From JAVJUS01 sp040220455 (GTDB taxonomy: Bacteria; Pseudomonadota; Alphaproteobacteria; DSM-16000; Inquilinaceae), in assembly GCA_040220455.1 (NCBI GenBank), contig JAVJUS010000122.1, positions 1 to 31,638 of the forward strand: DNA of 31,638 nt, read 5' to 3'. The stretch's first letter is position 1. Every line of letters starts with the position of its first letter. The notes beneath the pieces are model-generated. The model saw nothing but the letters and a program-made list of their open reading frames with translations. It ran no database searches and was not told the DNA's origin. This document shows, one piece after another, positions 8,138 to 15,772 of this stretch. A program made the position numbers and the translations under genes.

Positions 8138-8167
8138 TTGACATCCCAAAAAATCAAAGATCATTAT
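8138..8167 (+). promoter_or_regulatory. Candidate promoter of the amide/urea-type ABC transporter operon
   Basis: A perfect TTGACA (8138-8143) is followed after 18 bp by CATTAT (8162-8167) in an AT-rich pocket (about 8143-8180) between the divergent amidase and transporter genes. The leader to the ATG at 8311 would be about 135 nt. The same AT-rich segment probably also drives the amidase on the other strand, but I see no clear box pair there. Confidence 0.5.
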
Positions 8168-8310
8168 GTTTAGATAATTGGCGCGAAGACGCCATCGACA
8201 TCGCGCTCACCAAGACGCGATGTGCCGGCGCCGGAGAAGCCAACCACATGCCCACGGATCGGGCTCCGGCAGTCTGCATCCTCCCGACAACCAAGGACAG
8301 GGATCGGCTG

Positions 8311-9609
8311 ATGTCTGACGATTTCACCAAGGGTCCCGCGCGCCCGACGCGCCTCGGGCTCACCCGCAAGCGTTTCCTGCAGGGAACGCTGGCCGCGGCC
8401 GGCGGCGTCGTCGCGGCGCCGGCGATCGTGAGCCGGATCCGTGTCGCCCGAGCCCAGGAAACCGGGCCCGTGAAGCTCGGCTTCCTGCTCGATCTCACCG
8501 GAACCTGGGCCGATTCGGGGACGCCCAAGTCGCGCGCCGCGCAGATGGCCTGCGACGAGATCAACGAGGCCGGCGGCATCCTGGGCCGCGAGGTCGAGCC
8601 CGTGATCGTCGACGCCCAGTCGGAGACCGATCGCTATGTCTCCATGACCCGGATCATGATCGGCCGCGACAACGTGGACGCCATCTTCGGCGGCGGCGGC
8701 AGCCAGAACCGCGAGGCGATGCGCCCGATCGCGCACCAGGCCGAGATCCCCTATTTCTACTGCACCTCCTACGAGGGCGGGGTCGCGGACAGCTGGACGT
8801 TCTGCACCGGCGTCGTGCCCGAGCAGGGCTTCGCCGCACTCATCCCCTACATGAAGGAGAACTACGGGCCTCGCGTCTACGATCTGGCCGCCGACTACCT
8901 GTGGGGCCAGCTCTCGACGTTGTGGCTCGACGAGTATGTGGCGGAGACCGGCAGCGAGGTCGTCGGCCGGGAAGCCGTGCCCCTGGACGTTTCCGATTTC
9001 AGCTCGACCCTGGCGCGGATCCAGCAGGCGGAGCCCGACTGGATCTACTCCTCGCTGACCGGCCGCGAGCAGGCGGCGTTCTTCAATCAGCGAGTCTCCC
9101 AGAACGTCGACATCCCGATGGCGGACTTCGTGATCAGCCTCGCGCAGTCGGGCAATCATCGCCGCATGGAGCCGCCGGTCCTCTCCGGGCTGCACGAGAC
9201 CTTCAGCTATGTCGAGGAGCTGCCGGGGGAGGCGAACCGGAGCTTCGTCGAGCGCTACCGGTCTCGCTGGCCCGACGAGATCTTCATCAACCAGCCGGCC
9301 CAGAACACCTACTTCACCATCCAGCTCTACGCCAAGGCGGCCGAGCTCGCCGGCACGACAGAGCCGATCGAGATCGTCAAGGCGCTGGAAACGGGGATCT
9401 CGGTCGACGCGCCCGAGGGCGAGGTCCGGGTCGACCCCGCCACCCATCACGTCAGCCACACGGTCCATCTGGGTCGGGTCGACCAGAACCACGAAATCGA
9501 AATCCTGGAGTCCTCGACGGGGATCGAGCCCTACTGGCTGCGGACAGTCGGCGTCGACCTGACGAAGACGCCTGACAACCGCCAGTATTCACCGCTCGAC
9601 GTGAACTGA
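8311..9609 (+). CDS. Substrate-binding protein of a urea/short-chain-amide (UrtA/FmdD/AmiC-like) ABC transporter
   Basis: The 432-residue protein is a type I periplasmic-binding-fold protein of the Leu/Ile/Val-urea-amide group. It has a Tat-like signal sequence (TRKRFLQGTLAAAGG, then a hydrophobic stretch and ARAQE near residue 50). The mature part opens KLGFLLDLTGTWADSG, the family ligand-loop pattern, and has DYLWGQLSTLWLDEYV, which resembles UrtA/FmdD proteins rather than LivJ. It would deliver an amide, urea or ureide to the downstream permeases. ATG 8311 is preceded by AGGACAGG; an in-frame ATG at 8248 would place about 20 extra residues before the signal. It is first in an operon of five transporter genes. 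Confidence 0.88.
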   Translation: MSDDFTKGPARPTRLGLTRKRFLQGTLAAAGGVVAAPAIVSRIRVARAQETGPVKLGFLLDLTGTWADSGTPKSRAAQMACDEINEAGGILGREVEPVIVDAQSETDRYVSMTRIMIGRDNVDAIFGGGGSQNREAMRPIAHQAEIPYFYCTSYEGGVADSWTFCTGVVPEQGFAALIPYMKENYGPRVYDLAADYLWGQLSTLWLDEYVAETGSEVVGREAVPLDVSDFSSTLARIQQAEPDWIYSSLTGREQAAFFNQRVSQNVDIPMADFVISLAQSGNHRRMEPPVLSGLHETFSYVEELPGEANRSFVERYRSRWPDEIFINQPAQNTYFTIQLYAKAAELAGTTEPIEIVKALETGISVDAPEGEVRVDPATHHVSHTVHLGRVDQNHEIEILESSTGIEPYWLRTVGVDLTKTPDNRQYSPLDVN

Positions 9610-9759
9610 CGGTCCTCACTCCGGACCCGGGCGGACGAGCCGCGGCGGCCGCGCGACGCGATCGCGCCCGCCGCGCTCGGACGTCCGTCAGCGAGCCTCC
9701 GGCTGCCCGAGTGGCTTCCGGCCGCGACCCGAATCCGATCGCCGCGGAGCGCCGTCGCC

Positions 9760-10635
9760 GTGAACACCTTCAGCCTCTTCTACCAGTTCCTCGCGTCGTT
9801 CAGCTTTCTCGTGCTCGCCTCGGTCGGACTCGCCGTGATCTTCGGGGTGATGAACGTCATCAACTTCGCCCACGCCTCCTTCATCATGCTCGGCGCGGTC
9901 TTCACCGTCTCGCTGGTGAACCACGCCGGCATCCCCCACGCGCTGGCGGTCCTGCTCGCCATCCTCGGGGTCGCGGTGGTCGGCATGGCGATCGAATGGC
10001 TCTTCATCCGGCGGCTCTACCGACGCATCCTCGACTGCCTGCTTGCGACCTGGGCGATCAACATGATCATCGTCCAGATCGTGTTCCTGATCATCGGGTC
10101 GAGCCAGCGCGGCATTCCCGCGCCCTTCGGTTCGTTCACCGTCGGCGGGATCACCTACGCGACCTATACCCTCGTCATCCTGGCCTTCGCCTTCCTGGTG
10201 ATCGGATTCCTCTACTGGCTCTTCCGGCACACGGACTTCGGATTGCGGGTCCGGGCGGCGATGCAGAACAAGGACATGGCGGAAGGGCTGGGCACGCGGA
10301 CCTCGACCCTATACAGCGTCACCTTCGGGCTCGGCGCCGGCCTTGCCGGGCTGACCGGCGCGCTCTACGCGCCGATGATGCCCATCACGCCGTTCTTCGG
10401 CGACCAATTCCTGTGGCGGGCGTTCACGGTGGTGATCGTCGGCGGCGCGGACCCGCTGATCGGACCGCTGGCGTCCGGGGCGGCTCTCGGGCTGGTGTAC
10501 AGCGGGCTGACCTGGTTCTGGGGGACGATCGTCGGGTCGATCGGCCTGCTCGCGGTCACGATGGTCTTCATCCGGCTCTTCCCCGCCGGCTTCACCGGGG
10601 CGATGCAGCGCTTCCGCGGCCGGGGAGGGTCATGA
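9760..10635 (+). CDS. Branched-chain amino acid/urea-type ABC transporter permease (LivH/UrtB-like)
   Basis: The 291-residue protein is almost wholly hydrophobic, with about eight membrane segments. It has the family N-terminus FGVMNVINFAHASFIMLGA and the GGADPLIGPLASG cytoplasmic loop that contacts the ATPases. The GTG at 9760 is taken as start because the typical N-terminus (NTFSLFYQFLASF) follows it, and GGAG lies about 10 bases upstream. It overlaps the next gene by ATGA, indicating coupled translation of the two permeases. Confidence 0.9.
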   Translation: MNTFSLFYQFLASFSFLVLASVGLAVIFGVMNVINFAHASFIMLGAVFTVSLVNHAGIPHALAVLLAILGVAVVGMAIEWLFIRRLYRRILDCLLATWAINMIIVQIVFLIIGSSQRGIPAPFGSFTVGGITYATYTLVILAFAFLVIGFLYWLFRHTDFGLRVRAAMQNKDMAEGLGTRTSTLYSVTFGLGAGLAGLTGALYAPMMPITPFFGDQFLWRAFTVVIVGGADPLIGPLASGAALGLVYSGLTWFWGTIVGSIGLLAVTMVFIRLFPAGFTGAMQRFRGRGGS

Positions 10636-11762
10636 CGATGGCAGTCCTTCCCCTGTCACGCCGCGAACGCCTCGCCGCCCTCGCCGCACGCTTCAACGGA
10701 CCCCAGACCCTCGGCCGCTCGCGGCCGTTCTGGCTCGGCCTGGCGGCCGTCGTCCTGTTCGCGCTGTCCTATCCGCTGTGGGGCGAGCCCTATGGCGTCG
10801 CCAACAAGGCCTATCTCATGACCTGGGTATTCCTGGGTCTGAGCGTCTGCCTGCTCTGGGGCTATACGGGCATTGTCAGTTTCGGGCAGACCGCCTTTTT
10901 CGGCCTCGCGGGCTATTCCTACGGCGTGATGGCGATCAACCTGCTGCCCGTCACGAACAGCACCGTGATCGCCGTGATCGGAACGCTCGTCCTGATCGGC
11001 GCGCTGGCCTGGTTCTTCGGCTACATAATGTTCTACGGCGGCGTCTCGTCGCTCTACGTCGCCATCTTTACGCTGATGCTCACGCTGCTGGCCGAATCCT
11101 TCATGAGCCGGACCTCGGGACCCCGGTTCGAGATCGGCGACGCGTCGCTCGGCGGCTCCAACGGGATGATCGGCATCCCGCCCCTGCAGATCGGCATCGG
11201 CGGTCACGTCGTCGAGTTCGTCGGCGGTGCCTTCTACTATCTGGTTCTGGTCCTGATCGTCGCGACATACCTCGCCCTGCGCCTGCTGCTCAATTCACGC
11301 TGGGGCTACCTGATGGTGGCGACGCGCGAGGATCCCGACCGCACGGAGATGTTCGGCTACGACGTGCGCCGCATCAGGCTCGCGGTCTTCGTGCTCGCCG
11401 GCTGCATCGCCGGGCTGTCGGGCATCCTGTTCGCGTCGTGGAACAACTTCATCTCGCCCTCGATCATGGGCATGACCGCGGCGACGCTGCCGTTGATCTG
11501 GGTCGCCGCCGGCGGACGGAAGAGCATCCTGGCGGTGATAATCGCGACCTTCATTCTCCAATGGACCAACCAGGAACTGGCCTACATGGGCAGCGAGTAC
11601 TCGCTGCTCTTCTTCGCGCTTCTGATATTGGCGACGGTCATGCTCTTCCCCGAGGGCATCATCCCGAAGCTTGTCGACCACGCCGGCTCGCTCGCCAAGC
11701 GGGCAAGGGACCGCGGGCGAAGGGGCTCGGCGCCGCGACGCACGGGATCCTCCGCGCCATGA
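10632..11762 (+). CDS. Branched-chain amino acid/urea-type ABC transporter permease (LivM/UrtC-like)
   Basis: The 376-residue integral membrane protein is the second channel subunit. It has the motif LLWGYTGIVSFGQTAFFGLAG typical of LivM/UrtC and the coupling-loop region AGCIAGLSGILFASW followed by GGRKSILAVII. The start at 10632 overlaps the stop of the previous permease. The same frame stays open well upstream on the antisense-like track of that gene, but without homology. The last 30 residues are a basic Arg-rich tail (AKRARDRGRRG). Its stop overlaps the ATPase start (ATGA at 11759). Confidence 0.9.
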   Translation: MTMAVLPLSRRERLAALAARFNGPQTLGRSRPFWLGLAAVVLFALSYPLWGEPYGVANKAYLMTWVFLGLSVCLLWGYTGIVSFGQTAFFGLAGYSYGVMAINLLPVTNSTVIAVIGTLVLIGALAWFFGYIMFYGGVSSLYVAIFTLMLTLLAESFMSRTSGPRFEIGDASLGGSNGMIGIPPLQIGIGGHVVEFVGGAFYYLVLVLIVATYLALRLLLNSRWGYLMVATREDPDRTEMFGYDVRRIRLAVFVLAGCIAGLSGILFASWNNFISPSIMGMTAATLPLIWVAAGGRKSILAVIIATFILQWTNQELAYMGSEYSLLFFALLILATVMLFPEGIIPKLVDHAGSLAKRARDRGRRGSAPRRTGSSAP

Positions 11763-12478
11763 CCGACGTCCTCGAGATCCGTGGCCTGGAAAAGGCGTTC
11801 GGCGGCAATCGGGTGCTCGACAACGTGAACCTGAGCGTGCCCCGTGCCTCGATACGGTGCCTGATCGGGCCCAACGGGTCGGGCAAGTCGACGCTCCTCA
11901 AGACCGTCATGGGCCTGCATGCCCCGGACGGCGGCGAGATCCGGTATCGAGGCCAACGCATCGACGGCCTGAAGCCGTTCGAGATCGTCCGCCTCGGCCT
12001 CGGGCTGAAATTCCAGATCGTCAGCATCTACCGTGAGCTCACGGTCTACCAGAACCTGCGCATCGCGATCCGGGAGACGGCGCTCGCCGAGAGCGAGCAG
12101 GAAGCGCGCATCGAGGACATGCTGTCGCTCATCCGCCTGGACGCGCTGCGCGACGTTCCCGCCGGCATCCTCGCCCACGGCCAGCAGCAATGGCTCGAGA
12201 TCGGCATGGCGATCGTCAACGGCCCGGATTTGCTGATCCTCGACGAGCCGACGGCCGGCATGACCGTAGAAGAGACGCGCATGACGGCGGACCTGGTTCT
12301 GCGCCTCAATCGAGAGAAGGGCGTCACGTTCGTCGCTGTCGAGCATGACATGAATTTCGTACGGTTTCTCGACTCCCACGTCTTCGTTCTCCACCAGGGT
12401 CGCATCTTCTTCGAGGGCACTTTCGAAGAGGTGCGCGAGAACGAAGACATCCGTGAAATCTATTTCGGATCCAGATAG
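11759..12478 (+). CDS. ABC transporter ATPase (LivG/UrtD-like)
   Basis: The 239-residue nucleotide-binding subunit has Walker A GPNGSGKST, the variant signature LAHGQQQWLEIG, Walker B LLILDEP and a switch His in VAVEHDM. The HGQ-QWLEIG form of the signature is characteristic of UrtD-type urea transporter ATPases rather than LivG (LSYGQQR). This supports a urea/amide rather than branched-chain amino acid substrate. Start and stop are tightly spaced with both neighbours in the operon. Confidence 0.92.
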   Translation: MTDVLEIRGLEKAFGGNRVLDNVNLSVPRASIRCLIGPNGSGKSTLLKTVMGLHAPDGGEIRYRGQRIDGLKPFEIVRLGLGLKFQIVSIYRELTVYQNLRIAIRETALAESEQEARIEDMLSLIRLDALRDVPAGILAHGQQQWLEIGMAIVNGPDLLILDEPTAGMTVEETRMTADLVLRLNREKGVTFVAVEHDMNFVRFLDSHVFVLHQGRIFFEGTFEEVRENEDIREIYFGSR

Positions 12479-12489
12479 CCGGAGCGACC

Positions 12490-13194
12490 ATGCTCGATGT
12501 CAGGAACCTGACCAGCGGTTATGCCGGGACAACGGTCTTGCGCGATGTCTCGATCGAGGTTCCGCGCGGGTCCGTCGTCGCGCTGGTCGGACGCAACGGC
12601 ATGGGCAAGACGACGCTGATCCGGACCCTGATGGGCTACATCCGCCCGATCGAAGGAACGATCCGGTTCAACGACCGCGACGTCGGCCCGCTCGGCCCCG
12701 CGGATCGGGCCCGGGCCGGGATCGGCTACGTGCCCCAGGGCCGCCAGCTCTTTCCCGATCTGACGGTCGAGGAGAACCTCCGCATGGGCGAGTATGTCGG
12801 CCGCGACAAGGCCGAGCGCGCGTCGATGCTGGACCGGGTCCACGCGATGTTCCCGATCGTCCGGGAGCGGAGGCACCAGCGCGGCGGGACATTGAGCGGC
12901 GGCCAGCAGCAGATGGTGGCGATCGGCCGGGCCCTGGTCGGCGGGCCGGACCTCCTCCTGCTGGACGAGCCGTCGGAAGGAATCCAGCCGTCGATCGTCG
13001 AGGAGATCGAGAGGCATCTCGTCAACCTGAAGAACACGGAAGCGATAACGATGCTGCTCGTCGAGCAGGACTGTCAGTTCATCAAGTCCGTGGCGGACCG
13101 CTGCTACGTCCTGGAGCATGGCGTCATCAAGGAGGTCCTGGAGGCCGAGGAGTTCCGCGAGACCAACCGGCTCGAGGACTGCCTGGCGCTCTGA
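12490..13194 (+). CDS. ABC transporter ATPase (LivF/UrtE-like)
   Basis: The 234-residue second nucleotide-binding subunit has Walker A GRNGMGKTT, signature LSGGQQQMVAIGRAL, Walker B LLLLDEPSEGIQP and switch region LLVEQDCQF. The SEGIQP sequence after Walker B is typical of LivF/UrtE ATPases. It closes the five-gene transporter operon, 11 bp after the first ATPase. The next structure downstream is the palindromic repeat array at 13529, which probably acts as the transcription stop. Confidence 0.92.
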   Translation: MLDVRNLTSGYAGTTVLRDVSIEVPRGSVVALVGRNGMGKTTLIRTLMGYIRPIEGTIRFNDRDVGPLGPADRARAGIGYVPQGRQLFPDLTVEENLRMGEYVGRDKAERASMLDRVHAMFPIVRERRHQRGGTLSGGQQQMVAIGRALVGGPDLLLLDEPSEGIQPSIVEEIERHLVNLKNTEAITMLLVEQDCQFIKSVADRCYVLEHGVIKEVLEAEEFRETNRLEDCLAL

Positions 13195-13528
13195 GGGCAC
13201 TGTCGCGAGACCCTTGGCATTGGTGGCCGGCGGTGAGAGACGTGGCCGGACCGAGGCGGTTCCCCACGCGCACCGACAAATCCCAGCCGCGGCGAGCCGG
13301 CAAGCAGTCCGCCCGCCTCTTCGGGTCATTTCAAGTTCTCCGGCGTGGGAGGGGGCGGACGAAATGCGGTGAATGGGTCGGCAGATAAGCGATGCGGCCC
13401 ATGGCGCTCACATTCGGGGCGGCGATCCTGCGCGGCTGCGGTCGCACCATTCGAGGGCGATTGCGCAAGCGAGTCCATTGCAGACATGCCGACAACTCTA
13501 GGGAAATCGCGCTATCTTCAACAACTTA
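13195..13528. other. Intergenic stretch with no recognised gene
   Basis: Short open frames here have no family features or sensible start signals. The right end (about 13500-13528) resembles a decayed copy of the right arm of the palindrome at 13568-13616, since both end in CTATCTTCAA before the GAGCATC element. Confidence 0.55.
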
Positions 13529-13566
13529 GAGCATCTTATCTGCGCCCGTTCGGGCGCAGGATGCTC
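13529..13566. repeat. Dispersed palindromic repeat, copy 1
   Basis: GAGCATC, a TTAT insertion, CTGCGCCCG-TT-CGGGCGCAG and GATGCTC form a long hairpin. The sequence is identical to copy 2 at 13632-13669 and differs from the copy at 28275 only by the extra TTAT in the left arm. It belongs to the REP-like class of extragenic palindromes and lies between convergent genes. Confidence 0.85.
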
Positions 13567-13567
13567 T

Positions 13568-13616
13568 AGGGCAATTTCCGAACTGATGGAATCATCAGTT
13601 CGGAAAAAATTGCCCT
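13568..13616. repeat. Second palindrome of the mosaic array
   Basis: AGGGCAATTT, CCGAACTGATG, a GAAT loop, CATCAGTTCGG and AAATTGCCCT form a nearly perfect inverted repeat over 49 bp, interrupted only by extra A residues in the right arm. It sits between the two GAGCATC elements, so the array is element-palindrome-element with a period of 103 bp. It could act as a bidirectional transcription stop between the convergent operons ending at 13194 and 13669. Confidence 0.8.
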
Positions 13617-13631
13617 ATCTTCAATCACCTG

Positions 13632-13669
13632 GAGCATCTTATCTGCGCCCGTTCGGGCGCAGGATGCTC
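13632..13669. repeat. Dispersed palindromic repeat, copy 2 (overlaps a stop codon)
   Basis: The sequence is identical over 38 bp to copy 1, including the TTAT interruption. The final C (13669) plus the following TA is the reverse complement of TAG, the stop codon of the minus-strand EamA gene. The element therefore starts inside the coding sequence boundary. Confidence 0.85.
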
Positions 13670-14574
13670 TAGCGCTTCCGGCCGGCGACGCTGCTCAGGG
13701 GCTCGATCGCGCCGGCCAGGGTGATCGCGGCGATCCCGCCGAGCTGACGCGCGCCGAGCGGCTCGCCCGACAGAAGACCGGCCGAGATCGTGCCGACGCT
13801 GATCTCGGTCATGAACAGCAGGCCGACGGTCCCCGGCGACAGGGCCATCGGTCCGATCACGGTGGCGAAGGAGGCGGGCAGCACCAGGGCGAAGGCCGCG
13901 AGAAGGAGCCAGATGGCCTCGCCCGGGACGATGCCGCCGCGGTCTCCCATCACGGCGGGCAGGGCCGGGGCCGCGGCCAGGGCGATGCCGGCCAGCGCCA
14001 CGGTGCTCCACAGCAGGAAGACGCAGCCCGTGTCCAGGGCGTGGCCCGTGCGGTCGACGAGCAGGCAGAGCGACCCGATCGCCCAGCACAGGCCCGCGGC
14101 CAGCGCCATCCAGTCGCCGGGCCGGTCGAAGAGGCCCGGCGCGCCTTCAGGCCCGCCGCCGACGCACAGCACGATGCCCGCGAGGCCGAGAGCGACGGCC
14201 GCCAGACGCGGCAGCGTCAGCGCCTCCCGCAGGAAGAGCCGGCCGAGCAGGAAGCCCCAGGCGGGCAGCAGGTAGAACAGCAGGAAGACGTTGACCACCG
14301 CCGTGAACACGAAGGCCCCGACATAGAGCGCGTAGGCCAGGCCGAGGACGGCGGTGCCGAGATGGAACAGGCGCCCGTTGCGCGCAACCCGGCGGGCGCG
14401 CAGGGCGAGCATCGGAAGGACTGCGGCGAAGGGCAGGGCGTTCAGCCCGACGCCGGCCCACAGCCCCTCGAATCCGATGCCCTCGAACGACCGGATCGGG
14501 ATCCAGTAGAGCCCGAAGGCGAACCCGGCATAGACGCAGGCGATGCGCGCCGCGTCGGGGGTGGCCAGTCGCAC
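13669..14574 (-). CDS. EamA/DMT-superfamily transporter
   Basis: The 301-residue hydrophobic protein has about ten membrane segments in two homologous EamA halves. Features include LYVGAFVFTAVVNVFLLFY in the first half and SFATVIGPMALSPGTVGLL followed by an EISVGTISAGLLSGEP-like motif in the second. It is a drug/metabolite transporter of unknown substrate. GTG 14574 is preferred because GGAGGG precedes it by about 4 bases; ATG at 14622 is an alternative that adds 16 Pro/Glu-rich residues and has no ribosome site. It is last in the minus-strand operon after the SsuABC-like transporter. The TAG stop lies at the edge of palindromic repeat copy 2. Confidence 0.82.
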   Translation of the reverse strand: MRLATPDAARIACVYAGFAFGLYWIPIRSFEGIGFEGLWAGVGLNALPFAAVLPMLALRARRVARNGRLFHLGTAVLGLAYALYVGAFVFTAVVNVFLLFYLLPAWGFLLGRLFLREALTLPRLAAVALGLAGIVLCVGGGPEGAPGLFDRPGDWMALAAGLCWAIGSLCLLVDRTGHALDTGCVFLLWSTVALAGIALAAAPALPAVMGDRGGIVPGEAIWLLLAAFALVLPASFATVIGPMALSPGTVGLLFMTEISVGTISAGLLSGEPLGARQLGGIAAITLAGAIEPLSSVAGRKR

Positions 14575-14642
14575 CCGACCCTCCGGCTCGGATTCCGGGT
14601 CGAGGCCCGGCCCTCGGGGCATGCCCGGGGGCCGGGAACGGA

Positions 14643-15710
14643 TCAGCCGGCGGCGTAGGCGCGGCCGAGCAGGCTGCAGTCGACCCCGTCTTCCGGCGGC
14701 ACGGTCTCGGTCATCAGGCCGAAGGTCATCCACCACTCGTTGGTCAGCGACCAATGCTCGGCCATCTGGCCGTTGGACTGGCCGAAGGGCGGATCACCCT
14801 CCGCGACGCCGCAGAACCGGGCGGCCTCTTCAAGGGTGTACATGTAGAGCGCGCCGTCTTCCGGATTGTTCTCGCCGCCCAGGATGCCTTCGACATCGGC
14901 CATGGAAAACCCGGTCTTCTCGGCGATGACGGTGTTGGCCTCGGTCGGGTTCTCGCGCCAGTACTCGACGCCGGCGAACAGCGCGTCCATCGCCGCGACG
15001 GCGATGTCGCCGCGCTCTTCGATGAAGCTGTCGGCGACGAACACGGCGTCGGCGATCAGCGCCAGCTCCAGCCAGTACGGCTCCTTGGAGTTGCTGAGCT
15101 CGCGCGAGCCGTCGAGTTCGGCCAGCACCTGCGGGCCGAACGGGTCCCAGAGCTCCGCCGCCGCGACCTGGCCGCTGATCATCGCCGCCGCCGCATCGCC
15201 GGCGATCAGATTGACCATGTCGACCTCGTCCCAGGCGACGCCGTTCTGCTCCAGCCAGATCGCCATGTAGATCTGGGACAGCCCGCCCTCGAGCACGGCC
15301 ACGGTTTCGCCGCGCAGATCCTCGGCGCCGCCGATGTCGGGATGCACGATGATCCGGTCGGAGCCGTAGCCGAGATTGGTCAGGGCGGCGAGCTTGACGG
15401 GCATGTCCTCGGCCGCGGCGATCGGCCCGAACTCGATCGTGCTCAGCACGATGTCGAGCTGGCCTGTCGACAGAAGGCCGAAGAGCTGCACCGGATCCTC
15501 GACGATCGTGTATTCGAATTCCAACCCCGGTGCCAGGTCCATGGCCTCGGCGACGTAGTAGAAGCCGTAGCCGGGCCAGCTCCAGTGGCCGATCCGGACG
15601 GTTTCCGTTTCCTGGGCGGCCGCGGGAAGAGCGCCGCCGGCGATGCCGAGCGCGGTCGCGACGGCCAGCCCCCCGGCGACATGCCGGGCGGGGAATGACA
15701 GCTTGGTCAT
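14643..15710 (-). CDS. Periplasmic substrate-binding protein of a nitrate/sulfonate/taurine-type (SsuA/TauA/NMT1-like) ABC transporter
   Basis: The 355-residue protein has a Sec signal peptide (MTKLSFPARHVAGGLAVA, cleavage after PAAAQ near residue 35). It has a type II binding fold of the SsuA/NMT1 family: VRIGHWSWPGYGFYYVAEA at the ligand cleft, LLSTGQLDIVLS, and an AVLEGG loop. The start at 15710 has AGGAGG about 10 bases upstream; an in-frame ATG at 15743 lies before that site. Family members bind sulfonates, nitrate, aromatic acids or pyrimidine precursors; the ligand here is unknown. The divergent monooxygenase operon suggests the ligand may be its substrate or a breakdown product. Confidence 0.87.
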   Translation of the reverse strand: MTKLSFPARHVAGGLAVATALGIAGGALPAAAQETETVRIGHWSWPGYGFYYVAEAMDLAPGLEFEYTIVEDPVQLFGLLSTGQLDIVLSTIEFGPIAAAEDMPVKLAALTNLGYGSDRIIVHPDIGGAEDLRGETVAVLEGGLSQIYMAIWLEQNGVAWDEVDMVNLIAGDAAAAMISGQVAAAELWDPFGPQVLAELDGSRELSNSKEPYWLELALIADAVFVADSFIEERGDIAVAAMDALFAGVEYWRENPTEANTVIAEKTGFSMADVEGILGGENNPEDGALYMYTLEEAARFCGVAEGDPPFGQSNGQMAEHWSLTNEWWMTFGLMTETVPPEDGVDCSLLGRAYAAG

Positions 15711-15772
15711 TGTCGTGAGCCTCCTGTTCGATCTTTTTTTCAATCGTCGGGGCTCGGCCTTGTTTCCGGCCG

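Noticed and set aside
8248..8310. Longer N-terminus for the amide-transporter binding protein
   Set aside because: The extra 21 residues precede the Tat-like signal without a ribosome-binding site; ATG 8311 has AGGACAGG upstream.
13529..13669. CRISPR array
   Set aside because: Only two repeat copies, each strongly self-complementary over its whole length, separated by another palindrome rather than a unique spacer, and no cas genes.
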